Positions 9,201-12,354 of a stretch of 13,950 nt of DNA are shown one piece after another. The stretch lies in contig DUHU01000230.1 in the NCBI GenBank assembly GCA_013330765.1, forward strand, positions 1-13,950. Reading direction: 5' to 3'. This DNA comes from Candidatus Poseidoniaceae archaeon. GTDB taxonomy: Archaea; Thermoplasmatota; Poseidoniia; Poseidoniales; Poseidoniaceae. The position numbers and the translations under genes were made by a program. The notes beneath the pieces were generated by a model, which worked only from the letters and a program-made list of their open reading frames with translations, had not been told where the DNA came from and did no database searches. Within the stretch, counting starts at the first letter, position 1, and every line of letters begins with the position of its first letter.

Positions 9201-11531
9201 CTCAGCATCACCCCGATCGCCGACCAGTTCGGCACGGTGCAGTTCAACTTCACCGTGACCGACAGCAACGGCCTCGTGGACGAGCGCTCAATCCTGTTCA
9301 CCGTGTTGAACGTGAACGACGCTCCTGAGATCTGCCAGCGCGACACCAACGGCGACTGCGTGGACACCATGATGCTCTTCGGAGATGCTGCTCACGTGAA
9401 CTACATCCCTGAGGACAGCCTTGTGGGTGGCCAAAGCGTGTCGGTGATTCTGTCGAGCGTGGCCAACCAGGGCACGAACGCACTGAACCTGATCAAGGAC
9501 CAAGCGAACGAGAACGACCCGTCCCGCCAGAACTACACGTGGGCTGTTTCGGTTGATTCCGCCTGCCCGCTCTTCGAAGTGGGCATGGTTAGCGGTACTG
9601 AGTTGACCGTGACCGGCAAGTCCGGCATGGCCTTCGAAGCCGGTGGCTCCTGCGACATCACGCTGAGCCTCTCCGACGACGGCGCTGAGAACCAGAACGC
9701 CGTTGACGACATCATCACCATCAGCGTGGTGCCCGTCAACGACGCTCCGACCATCGACGACTGGAACCTGCAGGCTGGAGACACGATCAACTGGGCTTCC
9801 AACGACTCGTCCCTCATCTACGGTGAGTGGACCATCAAGGTCATGGAAGACACCGAGGACGTCGACGAACTGACCTTCGACCTCTCGGCGATCAAGAACG
9901 ACGTTGACCACGACCTCAGCGACCTCACCTGGTCCCTGCTGCCGAAGCTCGACGACAACGGCCGTGCGTACTGCGCGTACTCGAACTACTTCGCGTTCAC
10001 CTTCAACGGTGACGAGTTGGTGCTCGACCTTGTCAAGGACGCAACGACGAACGCGCCGATCAACCAGATCGACTACCTCTACGACGGCGGTGTTCACCAG
10101 GTCAACCCGGCCGGCAAGGGCTTCTGTGAGATGGAACTCTACCTCACCGACAGCGCTTCCGCACCGGCTGGCTTTGCCTACGACATCAACGACGACGGAT
10201 ACATCCAGCAAACGTCGCTGAAGCGTGACGTGAAGATCATCGTGCAGAACGTGGCCGAGCAGGTCCCCGACTACTACTTCGAGTCGAGCACTGGCTTCGA
10301 CTTCAACGGCGTGTCCAACGTCATGGACGGCACCTGGGTGCCGGTCACCGTGTCCGTGACCGCCGGTGGAGACGAAGGTCCCTACAACCACGACAGCATG
10401 CTGATGATCACCTTCCAGAGTGACGGCCACAGCGAGACCGAGCGCGACGCGCTCTACATCGACGCTCCCGCCTACGGCGAGACCGTCACTGTGGACTCCG
10501 AAGTCTTCGTGAAGGGCGTCACCACGACCGTGTGGGTTGAGATGGACGTCAAGACCTGTGTCGACGAGAGCTGTGACATGACCAAGTCGGTCGACGACCG
10601 GTTCATCGCTGACGAGCCCGCCAGCCACGGCAAGGTCACCTTGCCGAACAAGCTCGACTACTGGGCCGAGCCTGGCTTCTACGGCTCTGAAGACGGTACG
10701 GACAGCATCCGCCGACCTGTGCTTGAGGACAAGGACTGGTGCAACAACGTGATGTACAACACCCTCACGGGCAACATCGACGTTTGTGACCAGGCTGACT
10801 ACGGTCGCGGATCCTTCGAGATCACCGACCAGGACCTGCCTGACGTGGTGCGCACCATCGGTGCCTCCGGCGTGCCCTCCTTCGCTCCGAGCATCGTCGC
10901 CGTCGCCCTCGCGGGCTTCGTCGTCGGTCTCCTCGCTATGGCGGGTCGCCGTGACGAGGAAGAAGAGGAGGAGAACACCTCCCAGCGCTTCGTCGACGAC
11001 GAGACGGCCGTGAGCCCGGTCATCGCGACCATCCTGATGGTGGCGATCACCGTGGTTCTGTCCGGTGTCATCTACGTCTGGGCCAGCAGCCTGGCCGAGA
11101 CCGACGTCAAGGGTGTGCCCCGCATCACCTTCGACATCGAAGACATCGATGCCTACAACGCCGAGACCGGCCACTGGAAGATCGAAGTTCAGCAGTCCGA
11201 AACCGAACTGGCTACGCAGGCCGTTGAGATCAAGATCTTCGCGGCTGAGATCGACGGTGTGTATGAGGCCAAGATGGCCAACTCCGACGGTGTGTACGGG
11301 TTCTCGCCCTACAACAGCGACAGTCTGGTGACCTTCTCCGACTCCGTTCGGACCGAAGGCGACGACAAGGTGTCCACCTTCTTCGTCGGTGACACGATCT
11401 TCGTGCGCACCCACTTGGCTGACGGTACCCCGTTGACCGACGTGACCATCCAGCTGTCCTACGCACCCGAGGTGGGTCAAGGCGCCATGCTCCGTACCTG
11501 GAGCGGCCTGTCCTACGACCTCGCTGCGTGA
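3..11531 (+). CDS. Giant modular cell-surface protein with C-terminal type IV pilin-like domain (5' partial)
   Basis: A single open frame codes for a secreted, membrane-anchored, beta-rich protein, probably an adhesin or particle/polysaccharide-binding surface protein. Residues below are numbered from the first ATG at 39. Modules in order: half of a nidogen-like module (1-60), Ig-like (about 223-340), nidogen-like halves (344-585), beta-helix 1 (590-1059), Ig-like (1060-1184), beta-helix 2 (1185-1409), Tyr-rich insert (1410-1702), beta-helix 3 (1703-1884), Ig-like (1885-1999), beta-helix 4 (2000-2689) with an inserted beta-sandwich (2360-2459), CBM9/DOMON-like (2727-2898), three cadherin-like repeats (2994-3413), stalk, anchor (3618-3636), pilin-like segment (3655-3830). 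Many Cys pairs and N-x-S/T sequons fit an exported glycoprotein. The ATG at 39 is probably not the start: the frame is open to base 3, no signal peptide follows it, and the first residues are the second half of a module. Binding target and function are unknown. The coding call is certain; module names are pattern judgements. Confidence 0.93.
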   Translation, partial: PSTNPSKRFDRQMTYFDQSDEYYFEFDTSECGTGSSSCFYSGSSNSNYFYNNWIVQWQTSTYPATSSYNTGGTSPGKVYLDDDNGGFLSISADDGPGMNLVFLWDGDEFAMVGIGDENDINEPLAGGSSASSVSSYGYTNAYRYVVPGDITGEFAGYNWNASYSSTGQNVICTGTNGWTHFLRSSSGSPSCSSGYYYVYAANYKWNGFALGSGYYGSMASTGSVTYDVMKIAPEPDTYAPTITHTALADSYAQKRTVTATITDGGSPPAGLNVSTSAGTGPTLYFSVNNGTTDSLSMSPVGKTRAQCSVAACDWAADIEDLNTSDYVEYYITAEDVSPDVSTPNSVQTTATSFEVGDPNKMFIVEWHDMGYTSAYLCTYQVVFYDVTNEFEFKYDTGCQVYVDYSTTGYQDTTRAKGENLQKGTGWLYGSNPFTSNYRMHTSSTSYGHESFAPGLTEIKNFDTALSGSSSGTPYGYYCAYSWYWNTYKNSCNANIDMPDDFDFEYFGTLYEGSDSNDRIRLGRQGYMYFIDNGATSLERGVSTWSSSFPTMPYSGNSASRPGTIAPWWGYYTSYYCYDNTAIDCSVRYRTMPYDGKGTDVDSDITSDTTWDLDDSPIRINPSNDYLSISADLTIEAGVVVQVASGKGISFDGSCDEMKINGNDANHVRFEGQAGSEWKGMAFTAACASGTDDRHEFSYVDFANTSSAAIAAGSRHGSSPSSNANVGNFTMNDVTFTNVAAAFEHGSGQGTALEMTNFAVDGADNACFNFAENAVAVLREGSLKSCNTVGQSWGGAIVNYPGSTAGSLFVENVTVTNSYVNFVDVDLQDVTLSNVSVSNTNTQTGVAIDAMHGVDSDVHLFNVSVPGYANSGFNAVSSIHMEDVDFGSADLWMYPNGWGSSTVGPSGDNAMMKDVDAGDITMQRLHFGVFEGINAGDVSISGTTTHTDTETWKNLDIGDLTINGGAWSLMLENADLSRLYSFSTSATNTIVMEQGSSIDHDDSSVDAVYGRNSHITLVGVEVTSSDIDGTSNYVAKASSNSDIVLIDVSYDDGSGAADCADANGGTGDCSVDVSSSATVWYGGLAQVSLYREALVNNVVTQVYKSGHSVRTTVMDTTSSPATPLFEVGTAVTDTTGMAEAWVISGDSDSNTYGDHNIFGWGAAGQNETTVTSAWYPTAGFGYGDQIELLLQPAPINFDQPNMDCNWMSNNQTFQGAESSPGVYVFDSFPMTLSADLDIDGCTLVMMGSVMTVDASATNSPVLTISNGGTLLVNVSTDTGGKGTIKAQTSSYGVRLDVADGTLSVAGGVLKDLHQDSSTMSALYIGSDGALVLSESAEVYGATASDDDMATVKIDRGSVSISDSTIINTGNTGTALWIEGSTASVDNIVVKNGAVGIMSKNAAPQIDGFTSTDNTVGLDMDGGMSLPTIYRSPSLAGMSRGWQTYDIDLSAFIGNSDFLQVGANSIYAGGNAHPSYNFATGKYYFITDRYRMELTDNQGNTWNISAGDTGYYPYSSSDPNEGVGDVGTYQGGAGGVPQWDCNYYGIDYGPNRVGNTGYYGYGQTGVYWYFTGNSGSYPNYYNKPAQFGFAWENIEGVTPTGSYAYYPYHYWGFGTYSWQGWTGVMAPPEGLVGNYNYNVCLDYAYSYYMNSGQGARVTFPIVDISSSNLTAATMYIDVLHNRANNYQDRYEFVARSGDDPADLGDYKRESGTPLFKDGTINGADTGVELGGNFAAGHLDNVEINSPNDAGIMVVGSSIASADGVTVNGGDYGVLVANGAAGSMDMQNMDLDSQTVAGMYYVKDFGGDFTGTVTNSAGAAIKFGPSTTKDFSYDSVDFSGNNVGFDLAGSGQFSFVDSTIGSTSNDFKISGSSVVDYIEGTVDTTSVDVTGSGEFNRMRQLDVTMEADQGSGAAGVADVAVVLRNAEGATASSGTTDSTGVAEDMTFTSIVVDAAGTHGQDLNGYTVSSVAKVDYYWTSSSDNNADFRFVEEAVTLTDTSGNAATVELVDEFDHRVCYYFQSASYNYLNRCANGWSSTGSSRVFSNGLEEHGYYYGSVDGTDFTSGESVMIDSPVWYLDGDTYEWNGTTLVWTASYASNDISRMYPRYNEEVNVYMHDSKVQGMSLNDEGQLAGINFGYQYYSMNLDANNTEFNGIASIVAAIGYGYYNDYELNFFNVRNSTISHYKGWTALNSAIQVQDMCMRIYGGEGNMIENNTFNDCAVGIEMMRSPYYWSHNSYEIGADNITIQNNLFEDGGEISDIRFYPLANVEGGMVLNNVLNNTLGDDSAISAWDGTIEGLTISGNTIRGFTQNGIYLNDIEGYEVSGNDMTGPGEDSVGIYANGGFGDIKNNDIVDSDTGILMSEATQPVGTTTDLCGISGNYGYSDSCTFNFAGNGSTLVIDIETDSWGYEISLEITKPDNTKDSWSTYTFSSNSAYKPLTTYTAAGTYTIDVSDSWGDGGITLDAYYTSAVSGVTGPVISGNDVSMTPGSGAISTTGILVEDCTGTAINMADNFVAVITDAVLTDGCDVIDENSELLGGSQVSTTGFVSTSGDTVTLSGTTISGYDTGVESDGGTLSIIDNASIAGITLGAHAYDTQLMVNYADFDGGTSGVGLLVEDSGEALMYCMNLDGANGLEVRNTDFRFNMGDVNAAEAIFVSDSVGKVENLTWMSGVTTQMELDLGAEVTSIGQDLEPSQLIVPAGTMIDEANLLDVNAQHLSQPVTGEVGVSIVSTDGLRAAYISPDFQSDAMGVDGDNSDWVGSSLNPSDDAMPGELTENFYVTYTENDDLYVAIDGLDLSTSDLLLYFDVTGGGSDVGYDYGASGAHDLPFEADFVYWAESDASNDLYAYGFLGWGVTSLSADNVDGDFSGDFAEIMVPFSRLGGMPSSVRMIAIVQSDSSADVSEVYPDQAMDTATTLQDFSEYYTVVLGANNLPAGVLADEVLTYRTFLGSNVPSAAKEYDVMIKHTNDDCAVDWATETGVNMSDNVILNMDIKRACPSIGSQLENITVNEDSAAYTVTLTSYASDEQDAAGDLTWAVSEGETVTVYSDTNLPAEGLVSWTLSGHDLSITPIADQFGTVQFNFTVTDSNGLVDERSILFTVLNVNDAPEICQRDTNGDCVDTMMLFGDAAHVNYIPEDSLVGGQSVSVILSSVANQGTNALNLIKDQANENDPSRQNYTWAVSVDSACPLFEVGMVSGTELTVTGKSGMAFEAGGSCDITLSLSDDGAENQNAVDDIITISVVPVNDAPTIDDWNLQAGDTINWASNDSSLIYGEWTIKVMEDTEDVDELTFDLSAIKNDVDHDLSDLTWSLLPKLDDNGRAYCAYSNYFAFTFNGDELVLDLVKDATTNAPINQIDYLYDGGVHQVNPAGKGFCEMELYLTDSASAPAGFAYDINDDGYIQQTSLKRDVKIIVQNVAEQVPDYYFESSTGFDFNGVSNVMDGTWVPVTVSVTAGGDEGPYNHDSMLMITFQSDGHSETERDALYIDAPAYGETVTVDSEVFVKGVTTTVWVEMDVKTCVDESCDMTKSVDDRFIADEPASHGKVTLPNKLDYWAEPGFYGSEDGTDSIRRPVLEDKDWCNNVMYNTLTGNIDVCDQADYGRGSFEITDQDLPDVVRTIGASGVPSFAPSIVAVALAGFVVGLLAMAGRRDEEEEEENTSQRFVDDETAVSPVIATILMVAITVVLSGVIYVWASSLAETDVKGVPRITFDIEDIDAYNAETGHWKIEVQQSETELATQAVEIKIFAAEIDGVYEAKMANSDGVYGFSPYNSDSLVTFSDSVRTEGDDKVSTFFVGDTIFVRTHLADGTPLTDVTIQLSYAPEVGQGAMLRTWSGLSYDLAA
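705..1060 (+). other. Ig-like domain of the giant protein
   Basis: It begins with the linker PDTYAPTITHTALADSYAQ and continues with alternating hydrophobic strands (RTVTATITD, PTLYFSVNN, DYVEYYITAEDVS). This is the usual look of a bacterial/archaeal Ig-like or fibronectin-type extracellular domain that describes a 'TITHTPLAD...vtatItD' pattern. One Cys pair (SVAAC and the preceding AQC) is within it. The fold is inferred from pattern only. Confidence 0.5.
1068..1800 (+). other. Nidogen-like module halves of the giant protein
   Basis: The first part reads FIVEWHDM and then VVFYDVTNEFEFKYDTGC. The second part reads FDFEYFGTLYEG, RIRLGRQGYMYF and PGTIAPWWGYY, which match the 'fpFFG.tY..i.v..nGyi.F...iaPfW' pattern of nidogen/tectorin-like surface modules. 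The halves appear in reverse of the usual order, so the first may complete a module whose opening half has been lost or lies elsewhere. The region is notably rich in Tyr, Trp and Cys. Confidence 0.5.
1806..3215 (+). other. Right-handed parallel beta-helix block 1
   Basis: It opens with the cap-like sequence YLSISADLTIEAGVVVQV, typical of the start of surface beta-helices. It continues with about 20-25-residue rungs that alternate short hydrophobic strands with Asn/Asp/Ser/Gly turns (for example VRFEGQ, EFSYVDFANTS, MNDVTFTNV, VENVTVTNSYVNF, LSNVSVSNTN). Beta-helices of this kind form long rigid stalks and often bind or cleave polysaccharides. No catalytic residues of a lyase are recognisable. 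Confidence 0.7.
3216..3590 (+). other. Ig-like (CNA-B / carboxypeptidase-regulatory-like) module 1
   Basis: A short beta-sandwich-like unit between beta-helix blocks. It carries AQVSLYREALVNN and the turn motif TDTTGMAEAWV (from base 3393), the usual 'tDs.G.a' signature of CNA-B/carboxypeptidase-regulatory-like folds. A similar motif, TDSTGVAEDMTF, is in the equivalent module at 5691-6035, so the two modules look like diverged copies. Confidence 0.5.
3591..4265 (+). other. Parallel beta-helix block 2
   Basis: Rungs such as MTLSADLDIDGCTLVMMG, PVLTISNGGTLLVNVS, GVRLDVADGTLSVAGG, ALYIGSDGALVLSES, VKIDRGSVSISDSTI and ALWIEGSTASVDNIVVKNG show the regular strand-turn-strand spacing of a right-handed beta-helix. 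It ends at a Gly-rich turn just before the Tyr-rich insert. Confidence 0.65.
4266..5142 (+). other. Tyrosine-rich insert in the beta-helix
   Basis: A 293-residue stretch that breaks the beta-helix pattern. Its core at bases 4623-4859 (residues 1529-1607) has 17 Tyr, 5 Trp and 4 Phe in 79 residues, mostly in YY and YxY pairs with Gly, Asn and Pro. The flanks include TYDIDLSAFIGNSDFLQVGANS and VTFPIVDISSSNLTAATMYID, which look like the outer strands of a jelly-roll (carbohydrate-binding-like) domain. Aromatic-rich surfaces of this kind often stack on sugars. That role is inference. Confidence 0.5.
5143..5690 (+). other. Parallel beta-helix block 3
   Basis: Rungs such as GTINGADTGVELGGNF, GHLDNVEINSPNDAGIMVVG, ADGVTVNGGDYGVLVANG, FSYDSVDFSGNNVGFDLAG and FSFVDSTIGSTSNDFKISG follow the 'G...s.n..gi.l' repeat of beta-helices. 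The block resumes the helix after the Tyr-rich insert and closes at the second Ig-like module. Confidence 0.65.
5691..6035 (+). other. Ig-like (CNA-B / carboxypeptidase-regulatory-like) module 2
   Basis: It reads VADVAVVLRNAEG followed by TDSTGVAEDMTF (Thr codon at 5799), the same turn motif as in the module at 3216-3590. Later strands (GYTVSSVAKVDYYW, EEAVTLTD, AATVELVD) complete a small beta-sandwich-like unit. Placement after a beta-helix block repeats the arrangement seen earlier in the protein. Confidence 0.5.
6036..8105 (+). other. Parallel beta-helix block 4
   Basis: The longest helix block. Its rungs are classic beta-helix repeats of the NosD/PbH1 type: NMIENNTFNDCAVGIEMM, NITIQNNLFEDGG, MVLNNVLNNTLGDD, LTISGNTIRGFTQNGIYL, YEVSGNDMTGPGEDSVGIYA and DIKNNDIVDSDTGILMS. 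A separate beta-sandwich is inserted at 7116-7415, after which helix rungs resume (PVISGNDVSM, TLSGTTISGYDTGVES, LSIIDNASIAGITLG). Confidence 0.75.
7116..7415 (+). other. PPC-like beta-sandwich inserted in beta-helix 4
   Basis: A 100-residue unit that starts with a Cys pair (DLCGISGNYGYSDSC). It has the look of a pre-peptidase C-terminal (PPC)-like or P-domain-like beta-sandwich: STLVIDIETDSWGYEISLEI, then AGTYTIDVSDSWGDGGITL. The repeated DSWG/DSWGDGG turns are Asp-rich and could bind calcium. It interrupts an otherwise regular beta-helix. The assignment is by pattern only. Confidence 0.45.
8217..8730 (+). other. CBM9/DOMON-like domain
   Basis: It begins with MGVDGDNSDWVG, the typical entry ('iDGd.sDW') of CBM9-like and DOMON-like domains. 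These continue with an acidic, aromatic-lined beta-sandwich; here FYVTYTENDDLYVAIDG, LLLYFDVTGGGSDVGYDY, FEADFVYWAES and FAEIMVPFSRLGG. Members of this group bind sugars, haem or other ligands. No ligand can be named from the sequence. Confidence 0.55.
9018..10275 (+). other. Three cadherin-like extracellular repeats
   Basis: Repeat 1 runs from NITVNEDS to FTVLNVNDAPEI (about 9018-9332), repeat 2 from YIPEDS to SVVPVNDAPTI (about 9399-9764), and repeat 3 from IKVMEDTEDV to IIVQNVAEQVP (about 9765-10275). The VNDAP linkers and 'v.Eds' openings are the hallmarks of bacterial/archaeal cadherin-like repeats, in which Asp/Asn residues at the domain junctions bind calcium. Repeat 3 has lost the NDAP linker. 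The repeats probably make a semi-rigid stalk just outside the membrane. Confidence 0.75.
10276..10946 (+). other. Membrane-proximal stalk and first transmembrane anchor
   Basis: A Cys-containing beta domain (including WVPVTVSVTAGG, TVWVEMDVKTCVDESC and a later Cys pair) leads to VPSFAPSIVAVALAGFVVGL, a transmembrane helix over residues 3618-3636. Two Arg, an Asp and six Glu follow at once (residues 3637-3645). A hydrophobic helix plus an Arg-Arg stop-transfer signal at the end of a large ectodomain is the normal C-terminal anchor of archaeal surface proteins, with the ectodomain outside. In this gene the frame continues past it. Confidence 0.8.
11001..11531 (+). other. C-terminal archaeal type IV pilin-like domain
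   Basis: Residues 3655-3682 read ETAVSPVIATILMVAITV and then VLSGVIYVWA. This is the conserved N-terminal segment of euryarchaeal type IV pilins (DUF1628-type, 'aVSPVIgtILMVaiTVilaavi'), where class III signal peptidase cuts just before VSP. Here the residue before VSP is Ala, as the peptidase prefers, and the upstream side is acidic. About 145 residues of pilin-type beta domain follow (HWKIEVQQSETEL, SPYNSDSLVTF, FFVGDTIFVRTHLADGTPL, IQLSYAPEVGQGAML). No ATG, GTG or TTG suitable for a separate gene precedes the segment. Confidence 0.8.
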
Positions 11532-11561
11532 GCAGTTCGGAAGAAGCACAACCGGCCAAGT

Positions 11562-11579
11562 GGTCCCCCTTCGGGGCCT
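11562..11579 (+). other. GC-rich hairpin 1 downstream of the giant gene
   Basis: CCCC (11565-11568) pairs with GGGG (11573-11576) around a four-base loop, and GG/CT outside a T-C mismatch extends it. It starts 30 bases after the stop codon. There is no T-tract, so it is not a standard archaeal oligo-T terminator, but it could stabilise the transcript end. Confidence 0.5.
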
Positions 11580-11586
11580 CCTTGGC

Positions 11587-11602
11587 GTGGCCTTCGGGCC
11601 AC
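11587..11602 (+). other. Perfect hairpin 2 with UUCG tetraloop
   Basis: GTGGCC, loop TTCG, GGCCAC: a perfect six-pair stem closed by C-G around a UUCG tetraloop, an exceptionally stable RNA hairpin. The octamer CCTTCGGG in its loop region also occurs at hairpin 1. Likely an RNA 3'-end structure of the giant transcript. Confidence 0.65.
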
Positions 11603-11604
11603 CA

Positions 11605-11642
11605 CCCCCCAGCGTGGGGGGAGCGCGACCAGCGCTCCCCCC
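11605..11642 (+). other. Two overlapping, mutually exclusive hairpins
   Basis: The G-run at 11616-11621 can pair backwards with CCCCCC at 11605-11610 (loop AGCGT). It can also pair forwards as part of an 11-base perfect stem, GGGGGGAGCGC (11616-11626) with GCGCTCCCCCC (11632-11642), loop GACCA. The second form is far longer and should win at equilibrium. The longest T-run in the spacer is two bases, so it lacks the T-tract of an intrinsic terminator. It lies 50 bases before the HAD gene. Confidence 0.65.
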
Positions 11643-11671
11643 GCCCTGAACTGGGACGAGCCTTGATGGTC

Positions 11672-11696
11672 TGAACGTTCATGCCTTAGGCATGGA
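11672..11696 (+). promoter_or_regulatory. Palindrome and start-codon hairpin before the HAD gene
   Basis: TGAACGTTCA (11672-11681) is a perfect 10-base palindrome and could be a small operator. Overlapping it, CATGCC (11680-11685) pairs with GGCATG (11689-11694) around a TTA loop and buries the HAD start codon at 11692. No AT-rich TATA-like box and no clear ribosome-binding site are visible in the spacer, which fits either leaderless transcription or read-through from the left. A regulatory role is inference. Confidence 0.35.
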
Positions 11697-12351
11697 CGGA
11701 CTCGAATGCGTGGTCTTTGATTGCGACGGCGTGCTCGTGGACGCTGTGTCATCATGGCGCACGCTGCACGATCACTTCGGAACCGACAACAACGCCAATC
11801 TCCAGCGCTTCATTGCAGGAGAGTTTGATGATTTGACCTTCATGAGGTCCGACATCGCGTTGTGGAAAGGCGTGCAGGACCCGATTCACAAGGACGACCT
11901 GTTTCGAGCGTATGCCGGAGCACGTCTGATGCCAGGCGCACGTGAGTTGGTTGCAGCGTTGCAAGAGCAAGGCGTCTACGTCGCCATCGTTTCTGCAGGC
12001 GTAGATCTCTTTGTCTCGAGCATTGCGGCCATGCTCAAAGTCGACGATTGGATCGCCAACGGCTTCACGTTCGACGACGAAGGCTGGTTGCTCGATGAGG
12101 GCATATGTCGCCTTCACGCCACGGGCAAGGGCGCCATCATTGACCGCCTGATTGCGATGCAAGGATTCGATCCTTCGAAGGTGGTCAGCATTGGCGATTC
12201 TGAAATGGACCTCTCGATGCAGGTTGAAGGAAGCCGATTTATCGGCTTCAACCCCTCCCGGGAGAGCTCAAAAGCTGCTTTTTTGGAAGCAGGGGTCCCA
12301 ACGGTGCTCAGCAAAGACCTGCATGACGTTCGTCAGCACCTTGGCCTGTGA
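11692..12351 (+). CDS. HAD-superfamily phosphatase, phosphoserine-phosphatase-like
   Basis: A 219-residue soluble hydrolase that removes phosphate from a small metabolite through an aspartyl-phosphate intermediate. All four HAD motifs are present: motif I FDCDGVLVD with nucleophile Asp10 and acid/base Asp12; motif II IVSAG with Ser101; motif III Lys146 in GKG; motif IV IGDSEMD (residues 167-173) with the Mg-binding Asp169 and Asp173. Between motif I and about residue 80 lies a helical C1-type cap. The order and length match the phosphoserine-phosphatase-like (HAD-IB) group. However, motif I is DxDGV rather than the DxDST of true SerB, and motif IV is GDSxxD rather than GDGxND, so the substrate is uncertain. 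The ATG at 11692 places motif I at the usual distance from the N terminus. The gene converges with the DP1 gene with no gap. Confidence 0.88.
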   Translation: MDGLECVVFDCDGVLVDAVSSWRTLHDHFGTDNNANLQRFIAGEFDDLTFMRSDIALWKGVQDPIHKDDLFRAYAGARLMPGARELVAALQEQGVYVAIVSAGVDLFVSSIAAMLKVDDWIANGFTFDDEGWLLDEGICRLHATGKGAIIDRLIAMQGFDPSKVVSIGDSEMDLSMQVEGSRFIGFNPSRESSKAAFLEAGVPTVLSKDLHDVRQHLGL

Positions 12352-12354
12352 TCA
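12349..12354. other. Abutting convergent stop codons (TGATCA)
   Basis: The HAD stop TGA (12349-12351, + strand) is directly followed by the reverse complement of the DP1 stop TGA (12352-12354, - strand), giving the palindrome TGATCA. There is no spacer, so each mRNA must end inside the other gene and the 3' ends overlap as antisense. Confidence 0.95.

Noticed and set aside
9288..11549. A 753-codon open frame on the minus strand under the giant gene
   Set aside because: Its translation is a low-complexity mix of Val, His, Gly, Arg and Asp with no recognisable domain. It mirrors the GC-rich, Asp- and Thr-rich sense codons, which rarely give stop codons on the opposite strand.
11616..11642. The 11-pair hairpin as an ordinary intrinsic terminator
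   Set aside because: No T-tract follows it; the next bases are GCCCTGAACTGGG. I list it as a hairpin of unknown role instead.
11692..12351. Naming the HAD gene serB
   Set aside because: Motif I (DCDGV) and motif IV (GDSEMD) differ from those of characterised phosphoserine phosphatases, so the substrate cannot be fixed from sequence.
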